A model generated the notes under the pieces. That model saw only the letters and a list, made by a program, of their open reading frames with translations, searched no databases and was not told the DNA's origin. A DNA stretch of 35,648 bases. Source: Phycisphaerales bacterium. Its GTDB lineage: Bacteria > Planctomycetota > Phycisphaerae > Phycisphaerales > UBA1924. Positions 6,854 to 15,239 of this stretch are shown here, in pieces. Positions within the stretch are counted from its first letter, which is position 1. Every line of letters begins with the position of its first letter. Position numbers and translations under genes: made by a program. The stretch lies in the NCBI GenBank assembly GCA_947476675.1, contig CANJRL010000015.1:1-35648 (forward strand), read 5' to 3'.

Positions 6854-7638
6854 GGGAGATTGATTGTAGGAGCGAACGGTATGGGCGCGGCGCCGTGAGG
6901 GGTGGCGGCCTCATCGAAGGGAACATCGAAGAGGCGCGCGAGCGTCGGGGGGGAGATGACTTCGCCGGCGGGGCCATCGGCGGCGACCGTGCCTCGCGCG
7001 CCGAGCGCGACCGCGCGGTCGGCGAGGCGGCGCGCGGCGATGAGGTCGTGGGTGGCGAGAACGACCGCGATGTTGCGCGCGGCGGCGGCGCGGAGCAGGC
7101 TCATCGCGACGAGGGCGTGGGCGGGGTCGAGCGAGGCGACGGGCTCGTCGGCGAGCAGGGCGCGGGGGCGGGAAGCGTCGCTCCAAGCGTCGAGTTGGGC
7201 GAGAGCGCGGGCGAGGGCGGCGCGCTGCTGCTGGCCGGCGCTGAGGGTGGCGAAGGGTTGGTCCGCCTGGGCGGCGAGATCGGCGTCGGCGAGGGCGCGG
7301 TCGATCAGGTCGGGGCGGGAGGCAAGGGCGAGTCTTCCGAGGGCGACGACTCGGCGGGTGGTGAAGGCGCCGACGATGGAGGGGCGCTGGGGGGCGTAGG
7401 CGAGGCGCGCGGCGCGCTCGCGGGCGCGGAGGGAGAGGACGGGCGCACCGGCATGGTCGGCGGCCCCCTGTTGGGGCTCGATGAGGCCCAGCAGGGCGCG
7501 GAGCAGGGTGGTCTTGCCGGCGCCGTTGGGCCCGATGATGGCGGTGACGGCGCCGGCGGGGAACTCGGCGGAACACTCGCGGAGCACCGGGGCGCCGCGG
7601 CGGTAGGCGAAGGAGATGCGATGGGCACGGAGTGTCAT
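6850..7638 (-). CDS. FecE-type ABC transporter ATP-binding protein
   Basis: 262 residues. Walker A GPNGAGKTT, Q-loop region YAPQRPS, signature LSAGQQQRAALARAL, Walker B ALLADEPVASLD and the H-loop LATHDL are all intact. It belongs to the FecE/BtuD/HmuV group that powers uptake of siderophores, haem or cobalamin. The start overlaps the permease stop by four bases (7635-7638). The substrate cannot be told from this subunit. Confidence 0.92.
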   Translation of the reverse strand: MTLRAHRISFAYRRGAPVLRECSAEFPAGAVTAIIGPNGAGKTTLLRALLGLIEPQQGAADHAGAPVLSLRARERAARLAYAPQRPSIVGAFTTRRVVALGRLALASRPDLIDRALADADLAAQADQPFATLSAGQQQRAALARALAQLDAWSDASRPRALLADEPVASLDPAHALVAMSLLRAAAARNIAVVLATHDLIAARRLADRAVALGARGTVAADGPAGEVISPPTLARLFDVPFDEAATPHGAAPIPFAPTINLP

Positions 7639-8606
7639 CGTGCACGGACCTCGGTGCGCAGGAGGGCGAGGAAGACGGGGCCTCCGAGGATGGCGGTGAT
7701 GACGCCGATGGGCATGCGTCCGGCGCCGAGATCGACGAGTTTGACGGCGGCGTCGGCGGCGACGACGAGGGCGGCGCCGAGCATGGCGGCGGCGGGAGCG
7801 AGGGCGCGGTGGCCGGGGCCGACGAGGATCCGCGTGAGGTGGGGCGCGACGAGGCCGATGAACCCGATCGGGCCGGCGAGCATAACGGCGCCGGCGGTGA
7901 GCAGGCCGGAGCCGAGGAAGAGGCCGAGGCGCAGCGCGCCGAGCGGAACGCCGACGGACCGGGCTTCGTCCTCGCCAAGGGATGCGGCGTCGAGGGCGCT
8001 GGCAAGGGCGCTGGTAGAGGCGGCCGCGAGGGAGGCGAGCGTGAGAACGCCGAGCGCCCAGCCCCAGGAGGTTTCATCGCTCAGAGCGCCCGTGACCCAG
8101 CGCGCGCCCATGGCGACGCCGCGGTCTGGGAGCAGGTGCTGGACAAGGACGATCCCGGCGCCGCAGGTGAGGCTGACGACGACGCCGGTGAGGATGAGGG
8201 AGACGGGGTCGAGGCCGGTGCGCCTGCGGGCGAGGAGGCCGACGATGGCGAGCGCGGCGAGCGAGCCGGCGGTGGCGGCGGCGGCCGGGGAGTCGTAGCG
8301 GGCGATGGCGCCGGTGGCGAGGTAGTGGGCGTAGGTGAAGAGGGTGACGCCCAGGCCGGCGCCGGTGGTGAGGCCGAGGGTTGCGGGCTCTGCGAGGGGG
8401 TTGCGCAGGAGGCACTGGAGGAGGACCCCCGCGAGGGCGAGGGATGCGCCGACGGCTGCGCCGGACGCGGCGCGCAGGCCGCGGAGGGACCACTCGAGCG
8501 CGTCGCGGGGGGCGCCGAGTTCGCCTGGGGCGGCGGCGAAGCGGAGGGCGACGGCGGTCGCGAGGAGCGCGGCCAGGGCGGCGAGCATGAGCGCGGGGCG
8601 GCGCAC
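7635..8606 (-). CDS. FecCD-family ABC transporter permease
   Basis: 323 residues, almost all hydrophobic, with about nine to ten membrane segments. The segment GASLALAGVLLQCLLRNPLAEPATLG is the FecCD/BtuC hallmark (shown here in part), and GPIGFIGLVAPHLTR is the loop that contacts the ATPase. It starts at GTG 8606, 27 bases after the binding-protein gene, and overlaps the ATPase gene by four bases. It forms the membrane channel of the importer for an iron chelate, haem or corrinoid. Confidence 0.93.
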   Translation of the reverse strand: MRRPALMLAALAALLATAVALRFAAAPGELGAPRDALEWSLRGLRAASGAAVGASLALAGVLLQCLLRNPLAEPATLGLTTGAGLGVTLFTYAHYLATGAIARYDSPAAAATAGSLAALAIVGLLARRRTGLDPVSLILTGVVVSLTCGAGIVLVQHLLPDRGVAMGARWVTGALSDETSWGWALGVLTLASLAAASTSALASALDAASLGEDEARSVGVPLGALRLGLFLGSGLLTAGAVMLAGPIGFIGLVAPHLTRILVGPGHRALAPAAAMLGAALVVAADAAVKLVDLGAGRMPIGVITAILGGPVFLALLRTEVRAR

Positions 8607-8633
8607 CGTGCGGAAAGTATCGGAGGGCGGGGC

Positions 8634-9548
8634 CTAGCGCTCGCCCATCGGGGCGCCTGCCGGGGTGGGCCAAGCGAGCATGCCGCGGGCGAGGTCGTCG
8701 GCGAGGGCGATCATGGCGGTGCTGGGTGTCTGCCCGAGCGGGTCGTTGAGGATGAGGACGCGTCCGTCGTTGACGGCGCGCAGGTCGAGCGTGCCGAGGC
8801 GGCCGAGCCGCTCCTTGGGGGCAAGGGGCTCTGCGCCGGGGAGGATGAGCACGATGGAATCGGGGTTCATGCGCCGGATGTCCTCGGCGTCGAGGGTGAT
8901 GTAGGGGGCGCCTTCGGCGATGGCGGGCTCGCCTCCGATGGCTTCGAGCAGTTGCGCGTGGAACGAGCCGGGGCCGGCGGCGGCGGGGGGATCGATGGAA
9001 TACAGGAGGAGGGTGCGCCCGGCTCTGGCGCGGAGGCCGGGGCGGCGCTTCCAGGCCTGGTCCATCCGGGCTCGGAGTTCGTCGGCGCGGGCGGAGGCCG
9101 GGGGCGAGTTGAGGTCGCGCGGGAGGTTGCGGACGGCGGCGCGGATGTCGTCGAGGGTCAGGAGGGGGTAGTTGCGCACCTCCCAGCCGCGCTCTCTGGC
9201 GAGTTGGGTGAGGCGGGGCGGGAGGTCGCGCGATCCCCATTCGAGGAGGACGTGGGTGGGGTCGGCGCGGAGGAGCGCCTCGTAGTCGATTCCCGCCTGG
9301 TCGCCGACGACGGGCAGCGACTTGGGCAGGATCATGTCGTAGCCGTGGCGGGCGACGATCTGGGATTCGAGGCCCAGGTCGCGGAGGGTGACGGCAAGTG
9401 CGGGGCTGAGGACGGCGATGCGAGGTTGGCCGGAAGGCGCGGAGGAGGGCGGGCGCCTGCCGCAGGCGGGGAGGGCGAGGAGCAGCGCTGCGAGAAGAGA
9501 ACATGCCCAGCGGAGACAGGGCATGCCACACGGTTGGGCGATGCTCAC
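8634..9548 (-). CDS. ABC transporter substrate-binding lipoprotein (FepB/BtuF class)
   Basis: About 304 residues. The signal ends in a lipobox (LLALPACG), so the mature protein is a lipoprotein facing the periplasm. Recognisable binding-protein strings include RIAVLSPALAVTLRDLGLE, VVGDQAGIDYEALLRADPTHVLLEWG and LDAEDIRRMNPDSIVLILPG. The start is taken at GTG 9548 because it overlaps the methyltransferase stop (GTGA) as at other junctions in this train. ATG 9524 would give a shorter, also plausible signal peptide. Siderophore, haem or cobalamin are all possible ligands. No B12 riboswitch is visible upstream, but the gene is not at the head of its transcript. Confidence 0.85.
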   Translation of the reverse strand: MSIAQPCGMPCLRWACSLLAALLLALPACGRRPPSSAPSGQPRIAVLSPALAVTLRDLGLESQIVARHGYDMILPKSLPVVGDQAGIDYEALLRADPTHVLLEWGSRDLPPRLTQLARERGWEVRNYPLLTLDDIRAAVRNLPRDLNSPPASARADELRARMDQAWKRRPGLRARAGRTLLLYSIDPPAAAGPGSFHAQLLEAIGGEPAIAEGAPYITLDAEDIRRMNPDSIVLILPGAEPLAPKERLGRLGTLDLRAVNDGRVLILNDPLGQTPSTAMIALADDLARGMLAWPTPAGAPMGER

Positions 9549-10381
9549 CTCTTCACCGCGATGATGTCGAAGACGGGCGGGCAGAAGAAGAAGGAGGAGG
9601 GGCTGCGCGAGGCCGCGTCCCACTCGGCGAAGGCGTCGGTCTGGTCGCGCTCGGTGAGGTAGCCGCCCTTGACGAGTTCGGGCAGGAAGTTGCGGATGAA
9701 GGTGGTGGGCCACTGCCAGAGGGGCGAGCCGGGTCGGGCGATGCGCAGGTGGGGTGTGATCTCGCGGACGTCGAAGCCGCTCTGGTGCAGGATGCCGGGG
9801 AGTGAGCCGACGATGTCGGGGTTGCCCCCTCGGTCGCGCCAAGACTTGCCGACGGCGGCGACGAAGCGGGAGAGTGAGGGCGTGCGGGGAGCGAGGGTTA
9901 GGGTTTCGTAGTTGAAGTAGTCCTGGGCGGTGAAGACGCCTCCGGGCCTGAGCGCGCGGTGGATGCCGCGAACGACAGCGGCGGGGTCGGGCACGAAGCA
10001 GAAGACCCAGCGGGCGTAGGCGGCGTCGGCCCGGCCATCGGGGATTCCGGCCCCGGCGAGGTCCTGGACATCGCCCCGGTGGGTGGTCACGTTGCCGAGT
10101 TCGCGGCGGCGCGCCTGTTCGGCGAGGTAGTCGAGGAAGAGGCCGGCCTGGTCGACGGCGAGGATGCGGCCGTGGCGGCCGACGATCTGGCCGAGGTCGA
10201 AGGTTGCGAAGCCGGGGCCGCAGCCGACATCGAGGACGGTGCTGCCGGGCTGGATGCCGGCGCGCTCCCAGAGGGCGTGCGCGGCCTCGGACCAGAGTTG
10301 GTGCTGGAGGCCGAGGCGGTCGAGTTCGGCCTGGTTCACGCCGAGGACGTACGGCGCATCGGCGGGTTGGCGTGCGCTCAT
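9545..10381 (-). CDS. Class I SAM-dependent methyltransferase
   Basis: 278 residues. Motif I VLDVGCGPGFATFDL, an acidic ILAVDQAG after strand 2, RGDVQDL, and the post-motif ALRPGGVFTAQDYFNYETL define a Rossmann methyltransferase of the UbiE/Methyltransf_11 type. The substrate is not predictable. It is overlapped on both sides (ATGA with the secreted-protein gene at 10378-10381, GTGA with the binding-protein gene at 9545-9548), which ties its expression to the ABC importer. That could mean modification of the imported ligand, but this is speculation. Confidence 0.85.
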   Translation of the reverse strand: MSARQPADAPYVLGVNQAELDRLGLQHQLWSEAAHALWERAGIQPGSTVLDVGCGPGFATFDLGQIVGRHGRILAVDQAGLFLDYLAEQARRRELGNVTTHRGDVQDLAGAGIPDGRADAAYARWVFCFVPDPAAVVRGIHRALRPGGVFTAQDYFNYETLTLAPRTPSLSRFVAAVGKSWRDRGGNPDIVGSLPGILHQSGFDVREITPHLRIARPGSPLWQWPTTFIRNFLPELVKGGYLTERDQTDAFAEWDAASRSPSSFFFCPPVFDIIAVKR

Positions 10382-11307
10382 GGCTTGGCGGGCGCGGCGG
10401 CGGGGATGGCCTGGATGCGCTGCTTGCTGGTGTTCTTGGAGACGACGATCACGCCCTTCATCGCGGGGTTGGAGTCCTCGACCTCGGCCACGCTGCTGAA
10501 GTCGACGGCGATCGCCCGGCCGGCCTTCACGTCCCACTCGGTGGCGCCGGAGACCGTGCCCTGCTTGACGGTGAGGAACTTGGCGGCCTCCTCCGTGGTT
10601 CCTTCGAGCGTGATGGCGCCTTCGAGGCGGATCATGGCCTTCTCGGGGTTGATCTGGGCGACGGTGTAGTCCTGCTTCATCTTCATCCCCCCGCCGAAGG
10701 CAGGGAGGGTGCGGGTGCGGGTCCAGGTGTCGCCGACGCCGGACTCGGTCGGGGGGGGGCGGACGTTGAAGATGGCGTTGACGATGTCGGCGACGGCGTC
10801 CTTGGCGAGTAGCTGGCGCACGATGGAGGAGGCGGGGCCTTCGGGCGGCTTGATCGCGGCAGTGTCGATCGCGACGAGTTCGCCCGCCTGGTTGAGGGTG
10901 CACAGGACGGGCGCGCCGACGATGGCCTTGACGGCCAGGGCCATGGGCGTGCCGCGCTGTTCTTCCGGAAGGGTCTCGGCCTTGTCGCTGTCGAAATCGA
11001 CGATGCTGGTGGCGGTTTCGAGGTGGAAGGCGAGGCGTTCGTAGGTGAGCTCGAGGAGGGCGCCGGCGGCGGCGTCGGCGGGCTTTTCGGGGCGGATGCG
11101 GAGCAGGAGCCGCGATTCGGTGGCCGCGGTCGAGGATTGCTCCCGGCCGTTGACGATCCGGCTCTCCTGCTTGTTCTCGCTGATGAAGGAGTAGCGGGCG
11201 GTCGAGCCGGGAGCGAGGGTGGGGGCGAGGTCGACCTTGTCGGCGGCGGCGGGCGCGGCGAGGGCGACAAGGAGGAGCGACGCGCGGAGGATGCGGGGTA
11301 TTGGCAC
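10378..11307 (-). CDS. Secreted protein of unknown function, DUF6263-like
   Basis: 309 residues with a Sec signal peptide (PRILRASLLLVALAAPAAA, cleavage after about residue 22). The mature part is predicted beta-rich: LAPGSTARYSFISENKQES, ALLELTYERLAFHLE, GVGDTWTRTRTLPAFGG and a repeated AEVEDSNPAMKGVIVVS. The repeating theme of a scaled quantity, a 'no less than' type comparison strand and a GDTW turn resembles the DUF6263 family; that match is from memory and unverified. It starts at GTG 11307 with AAAGG five to nine bases upstream, and heads the minus-strand gene train. Confidence 0.75.
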   Translation of the reverse strand: MPIPRILRASLLLVALAAPAAADKVDLAPTLAPGSTARYSFISENKQESRIVNGREQSSTAATESRLLLRIRPEKPADAAAGALLELTYERLAFHLETATSIVDFDSDKAETLPEEQRGTPMALAVKAIVGAPVLCTLNQAGELVAIDTAAIKPPEGPASSIVRQLLAKDAVADIVNAIFNVRPPPTESGVGDTWTRTRTLPAFGGGMKMKQDYTVAQINPEKAMIRLEGAITLEGTTEEAAKFLTVKQGTVSGATEWDVKAGRAIAVDFSSVAEVEDSNPAMKGVIVVSKNTSKQRIQAIPAAAPAKP

Positions 11308-11394
11308 GGAAACCTTTCGTCAGGTCGGGGTCGGAGGGGACTGTACGCGCGAGCGGTGCGGCGATGGATCCGAGGGAGAAAACCGGCTTGGGGC

Positions 11395-11406
11395 GGGGAA
11401 TTCCCC
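11395..11406. promoter_or_regulatory. Perfect 12-bp palindrome in a divergent intergenic region
   Basis: GGGGAATTCCCC sits between the divergent genes starting at 11307 and 11571, a position suitable for a dimeric regulator controlling one or both. Nothing else supports an operator role. Confidence 0.3.
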
Positions 11407-11433
11407 TCGATCTTGGCCCAGGAGCGGTGTTTG

Positions 11434-11464
11434 TTCGGCATTCGGAACCCGGGCCCGATATAAC
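11434..11464 (+). promoter_or_regulatory. Weak candidate promoter of the DUF1579 gene
   Basis: TATAAC (11459-11464) is the best -10-like sequence in this GC-rich gap. TTCGGC 19 bases upstream or TTGTTC at 11431 could serve as a poor -35. This predicts a leader of about 100 bases. Confidence 0.35.
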
Positions 11465-11570
11465 GGGTCGGTCTGGGGAAATCTGGCGGCGTGGCCGCCG
11501 GGCCTCGGGCAAGCCCTCGCGGGACGCCTGGGTGACACAGATCGAGAATGCTTTGCAGAGGAGTATCGCG

Positions 11571-12248
11571 ATGAAGAGCTGGAAGGTGCTGAGCGCTGTG
11601 TGCGCGATGGCCGTCGCGGGGACGCTGGTGATGCCGGCGGCTGCGCAGGACAAGGCTAAGGACGCGATGAAGGAGAAGGGCAAGGAGGCGTCCGACGCCG
11701 CCAAGGGGATGGCGAAGGAGGGCCAGAAGGCGGGCGCGGGTGCGGCCGACCAGATGATGCCGATGCCGGCGGAGACGACGCCGGGCGAGCACCACGCGAG
11801 GCTGGCGAAGATGGCGGGCCGGTGGAACGTGGCGACGAAGATGTGGCCGGCGCCGGGGGCCCCTCCGATGGAGAGCAAGGGCACGGCGGAGTTGAAGATG
11901 ATCATGGACGGCCGCTTCCTGCAGGAGGACTTCAAGAGCGACATGATGGGCATGCCGTTCTCCGGCATGAACATCATCGGGTACGACGGCTTCAAGAAGC
12001 AGTACGTGAGCACCTGGATCGATTCGATGACGACCGAGACGGTCGTGAGCCGGGGCACGTGCTCGGATGACGGGAAGGTGACGACCCTGGAGGGGATGAT
12101 GACCAACCCCGAGACCAAGAAGGCGGAGAAGACCCGCATCGTGACGACCAAGGTGAGCGACGACCAGTTCACGATGGAGATGTTCGGCCCCGGCCCGGAC
12201 GGGAAGGACGTGAAGATGATGGAGCTGCAGTACACCCGCGCCAAGTGA
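11571..12248 (+). CDS. Secreted DUF1579-family protein
   Basis: 225 residues. A signal peptide (VLSAVCAMAVAGTLVMPAAAQ) is followed by a Lys/Ala-rich helical stretch (KAKDAMKEKGKEASDAAKG, then more Lys/Ala) and the DUF1579 domain: HHARLAKMAGRWNVATKMWP, GTAELKMIMDGRFLQEDFKS, IIGYDGFKKQYVSTWIDSM and a closing MMELQYTRA. DUF1579 proteins have a lipocalin-like beta barrel of unknown role. GAGGAG eight bases before the ATG is a clear ribosome site. Divergent from the secreted-protein gene at 11307. Confidence 0.85.
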   Translation: MKSWKVLSAVCAMAVAGTLVMPAAAQDKAKDAMKEKGKEASDAAKGMAKEGQKAGAGAADQMMPMPAETTPGEHHARLAKMAGRWNVATKMWPAPGAPPMESKGTAELKMIMDGRFLQEDFKSDMMGMPFSGMNIIGYDGFKKQYVSTWIDSMTTETVVSRGTCSDDGKVTTLEGMMTNPETKKAEKTRIVTTKVSDDQFTMEMFGPGPDGKDVKMMELQYTRAK

Positions 12249-12259
12249 GCCGCGGCGCC

Positions 12260-12286
12260 GCGCGGGGCCCGGAAGGGCCTCGGCGC
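12260..12286 (+). terminator. GC-rich hairpin after the DUF1579 gene
   Basis: Stem GGGGCCC/GGGCCTC (one G-T pair) around a GGAA loop, extended by GCGC/GCGC with one bulged G. It begins 12 bases after the stop codon. No T-run follows, so it may stabilise a 3' end or act with Rho and need not be an intrinsic terminator. Confidence 0.4.
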
Positions 12287-12336
12287 GGATTCTGTCCGGA
12301 AACCTCGGAGCCGCCACCGGCATCGGAGCGGGTTGC

Positions 12337-13293
12337 ATGAGCGCGGTGGGAACCGAGAGCGGCGGGGCGGCGGCCGGGGCGGCGGGCGCGGACGCGGCGC
12401 ACACGATGGTGTGCATGGAGGTCTGGGGAGGGAACCAGGCGATCGACAGCGTGGTGTCGACGCCGGGGCTGGACATCGCGGTGTTCAGCCGGCCGCACCG
12501 GGGCGATTCGGAGGGCGGTGACATCCACTACGTGTCCCGGTGCGCGAGCGGCCGGGTGTGCCGCCTGGTGGTGGCGGACGTGGCCGGGCACGGCGCGAGC
12601 GTGGGTGATGTTGCGGTCCGGCTCCGCGACCTGATGCGCCGGTATGTGAACTACCGGGACCAGCGGCGTTTCGCGCAGAAGCTCAACTCGGAGTTCGGCG
12701 GCGAGACGACGGCGGGCCGGTTCGCGACCGCGGTGCTGGCGTCGTACTGGGCGCCGGGGGACGAGCTCAGCGTGTGCAACGCGGGGCATCCGCCTCCGCT
12801 GTGGCGGCGTGTCGAGACCGGGGCGTGGACGCTGCTCACGGCGCAGACCGCCGGGATGAGCCCGGAGCAGACGGCGGAGCCCACGAACCTGCCGCTGGGG
12901 ATCCTGGGCGAGGACACCGGGTACGACGAGTTCACGGTGCGGCTGTCCCCCGGCGATCTGGTGCTGATGTACACCGATTCGCTGATCGAGGCGAGGGACA
13001 AGCAGGGGCGGATGCTGGGGGTGGAGGGGCTGCTCGGGTTCGCGCGGGCGATGAACGCGTTCTGCGGCGTTGCGGCGGCGGTGGGCGCCGGGGGGAGCGA
13101 CGCCGCGCGGGCGAGCCTCGGCGAGTTCTCGCGGCGGATCGTGGCGGCGGTGGCGGCGTACGCGGACGCGGAGGGGTTCGACGACGACGCGACGGTGCTG
13201 CTGCTGCGGCACACGGCGACCGAGCCTCCGAGGGCGACGTTCCGGGACTGGCTGACGATGGTGGCGAAGATCATCCGCGACCGGCGGCTCTGA
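12337..13293 (+). CDS. PP2C/SpoIIE-family serine/threonine phosphatase (RsbU-like)
   Basis: 318 residues. The SpoIIE phosphatase core covers about residues 45-300: DIAVFSRPHRGDSEGGDIHY, the metal-binding VVADVAGHGASVGDVA, NAGHPPPLW, LPLGIL, LSPGDLVLMYTDSLIEARD and the C-terminal FDDDATVLLLR. Such enzymes dephosphorylate anti-sigma-factor antagonists in partner-switching. No sensory domain precedes the catalytic part and no STAS or anti-sigma gene is adjacent, so its partner lies elsewhere. GGAG eight bases before the ATG serves as ribosome site. Confidence 0.9.
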   Translation: MSAVGTESGGAAAGAAGADAAHTMVCMEVWGGNQAIDSVVSTPGLDIAVFSRPHRGDSEGGDIHYVSRCASGRVCRLVVADVAGHGASVGDVAVRLRDLMRRYVNYRDQRRFAQKLNSEFGGETTAGRFATAVLASYWAPGDELSVCNAGHPPPLWRRVETGAWTLLTAQTAGMSPEQTAEPTNLPLGILGEDTGYDEFTVRLSPGDLVLMYTDSLIEARDKQGRMLGVEGLLGFARAMNAFCGVAAAVGAGGSDAARASLGEFSRRIVAAVAAYADAEGFDDDATVLLLRHTATEPPRATFRDWLTMVAKIIRDRRL

Positions 13294-13304
13294 GGCCGGT
13301 CGGT

Positions 13305-13310
13305 TACCTT
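13305..13310 (+). promoter_or_regulatory. Candidate -10 box of the MDR oxidoreductase gene (leaderless)
   Basis: TACCTT seven bases before the ATG at 13318; no Shine-Dalgarno. Confidence 0.4.
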
Positions 13311-13317
13311 CCGGGCC

Positions 13318-14361
13318 ATGAATGCCGTGGTGATCGCGAGGAAGGGCGCGCCGGTGGCGCCGAACGTGGAGGCGGTGGGTGATTGGCCCGAGCCGGGTGG
13401 GCCGAGGCGGGGCGAGGCGATGCTGCGCGTCGAGTGCTCGGCGCTGAACCACATGGACCTGTGGGTGGGGATGGGGATGCCGGGCATCGGCGAGCACTAC
13501 CCTCGGATCACCGGGTGCGACGTGTGCGCGACCGTCGAGGCGGTTGGCGAGGGGGTGGACGCGTCGTGGGTGGGCAAGCGGGTGATCATGAACGCGAAGT
13601 ACGAGGTGGAGCGGCCCCGGCGGTTCGATGAGCCGCCGGCGTCGACGTTCATGCCCGACTTTGAGCTGATCGGCGAGCACACCGACGGCGGCCACCGGGA
13701 ACGGTTCTGCGCCCCGGTGAGCAACCTGGCGTGGGTGGGCGATGCGCCGGCGGACGAGGCGGCGGCCTTCGGGCTGGTGACGCTGACGGCGTACTCGATG
13801 GTGGTGACCAAGGGGGGTTTGCGGCCCGGGCAGAGCGTGCTGATCACGGGTATCGGCGGCGGGCTGGCGACGGCGGCGCTATCGATCGCGAAGTGGATGG
13901 GGTGCCCGGTTGCGGCGACGTCGCGGCACCAGTGGAAACTGGATCGCGCCAAGGAGTTGGGCGCGGACTGGTGCATCCTCGATCAGGGGCAGGATTGGTC
14001 GAAGGAGGCGCGGGCGATCACCGGGAAGCGGGGCTTCGACCTGGCCGTCGACACCACGGGCAAGGCGACGCACCTGGCGTGCATCAAGAGCCTGGCCCGG
14101 GGAGGTGCGTACGTGACGGCGGGCGCGACCACCGGCGGCGACGCGACAACCGACCTGACGCGGATCTTCTGGAACCAGGTGCGCCTGCTGGGAAGCACGA
14201 TGGGGAGCAACGCCGAGTTCGGGGAGATCGCGGCGCTGTTCCGGGCGGGGAAGTTGCGCCCGGTCGTGGATTGGGTGTACCCGTGGCGCGAGGCGCGGGC
14301 GGCGTGGGAGCGGCTGGAGAAGGCGGAGCAGTTCGGAAAGATCGTGCTGAAGTGGGGATGA
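13318..14361 (+). CDS. Zinc-less MDR-family alcohol dehydrogenase / quinone oxidoreductase
   Basis: 347 residues. N-terminal GroES-like domain (CSALNHMDLWVGMGMPG, GCDVCATVEAVGEGVD, GKRVIMNAKY) and a C-terminal Rossmann domain with VLITGIGGGLATAALSIAKW for NAD(P) binding, then GFDLAVDTTGKAT. The usual structural-zinc cysteine quartet is not seen, so it is closer to the quinone-oxidoreductase branch, although it keeps an ALNHMDLW start typical of many ADH-like members. The physiological substrate is unknown. It lies 71 bases before fabI. Confidence 0.88.
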   Translation: MNAVVIARKGAPVAPNVEAVGDWPEPGGPRRGEAMLRVECSALNHMDLWVGMGMPGIGEHYPRITGCDVCATVEAVGEGVDASWVGKRVIMNAKYEVERPRRFDEPPASTFMPDFELIGEHTDGGHRERFCAPVSNLAWVGDAPADEAAAFGLVTLTAYSMVVTKGGLRPGQSVLITGIGGGLATAALSIAKWMGCPVAATSRHQWKLDRAKELGADWCILDQGQDWSKEARAITGKRGFDLAVDTTGKATHLACIKSLARGGAYVTAGATTGGDATTDLTRIFWNQVRLLGSTMGSNAEFGEIAALFRAGKLRPVVDWVYPWREARAAWERLEKAEQFGKIVLKWG

Positions 14362-14364
14362 GGA

Positions 14365-14397
14365 AGGCATCGAGGCATGAGGCATCGGGGCATCGAG
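14365..14397. repeat. Short degenerate direct repeat (GGCATCGAGG-like units)
   Basis: Between the MDR gene and fabI the unit GGCATCGAGG, or close variants of it (GGCATGA, GGCATCGG), recurs about four times in a row. It is too short and degenerate to class as a satellite. It may spread by slippage or act in the fabI upstream region. Confidence 0.45.
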
Positions 14398-14398
14398 G

Positions 14399-14426
14399 TT
14401 GAGCCGGCAACGAGCGCGACTACCAT
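14399..14426 (+). promoter_or_regulatory. Candidate fabI promoter (leaderless)
   Basis: TTGAGC (14399-14404) and TACCAT (14421-14426) with a 16-base spacer. TACCAT lies six bases before the fabI ATG, and no Shine-Dalgarno is present. This is one of the few sites in the window with a recognisable -35. Confidence 0.5.
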
Positions 14427-14432
14427 GGCGGC

Positions 14433-15236
14433 ATGAACCTGCTGCACGGGAAAGTCGGCCTGATCTTCGGCATCGCGAACGATCGCTCGTACGCCTGGCA
14501 CATCGCCGAGGCGCTGCTCGGGCACGGGGCGCGGTGCGCGTACACCAGCCTCCCGGGGGAGAAGAACGAGCGGCGGACGCGCAAGGCGATCGAGACCCTG
14601 CCCAACGGCGGGATGCAGGGAGGGCACGAGGTGTGGATGGCGCCCTGCGACGCGGGAAAGGATGAGGACCTGGATGCCGTGTTCGACGCGTACACGAAGA
14701 AGCACGAGCGGCTGGACTTCGTGATCCATTCGATCGCGTTCGCGGATCGGGAGTGGCTGGCGCCGGGCAAGTTCACGGACACGCCCCGGGCGGCGTACCT
14801 GAGCGCGATCGACATCAGCGCGTACACGCTGGCGGCGATGGCGAAGCGGGCCCGGGAGCCGATGAAGGCCTCGGGGGGCGGGAGCATCCTGGCGATGTCG
14901 TACTACGGCGCCGAGAAGGTGGTGCCGGGCTACAATGTGATGGGGGTGGCGAAGGCGGCGCTGGAGTGCACGGCGCGGTACCTGGCGTGGGAACTGGGCG
15001 AGCACAGGATCCGGGTGAACACGATCTCGGGCGGGCCCTTGCGCACGCTGGCGAGCAGCGCGGTTGGGGGGGTGGACAAGATGATGGAGGCGACGCCGCT
15101 CAAGGCGCCGCTGAGGAGGAACGTGGAGGGGAGCGACGTGGGGGGCGCCGCGGCGTGGCTGGTGAGCGACCTGGCGGCGGGGGTGACGGCGGAGAACATC
15201 TACGTGGATTGCGGCGTGAGCGCGGTGGGGGTGTGA
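14433..15236 (+). CDS. fabI: Enoyl-[acyl-carrier-protein] reductase [NADH] FabI
   Basis: 267 residues, the usual FabI length. It reduces trans-2-enoyl-ACP in the last step of each fatty-acid elongation cycle. The N-terminal GIANDRSYAWHIA replaces the ordinary SDR glycine motif as in FabI. The catalytic pair Y167-x6-K174 is in PGYNVMGVAKAALE, with the FabI-specific SYYGAEKVVP just before it. ISGGPLRTLASSA corresponds to the substrate-loop region that also lines the triclosan pocket. The start is leaderless in appearance. Confidence 0.95.
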   Translation: MNLLHGKVGLIFGIANDRSYAWHIAEALLGHGARCAYTSLPGEKNERRTRKAIETLPNGGMQGGHEVWMAPCDAGKDEDLDAVFDAYTKKHERLDFVIHSIAFADREWLAPGKFTDTPRAAYLSAIDISAYTLAAMAKRAREPMKASGGGSILAMSYYGAEKVVPGYNVMGVAKAALECTARYLAWELGEHRIRVNTISGGPLRTLASSAVGGVDKMMEATPLKAPLRRNVEGSDVGGAAAWLVSDLAAGVTAENIYVDCGVSAVGV

Positions 15237-15239
15237 GCT

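Noticed and set aside
11308-11570. A riboswitch (for example cobalamin) controlling the ABC importer train
   Set aside because: No cobalamin-box-like sequence or matching fold could be recognised in this gap; only a palindrome and a weak promoter are seen.
9545-12244. An 899-codon open frame on the minus strand that could be read as one very large protein
   Set aside because: Only its last 278 codons look like a protein (the methyltransferase). The rest is antisense to or out of frame with the DUF1579 and secreted-protein genes; long open frames are common by chance at this GC content.
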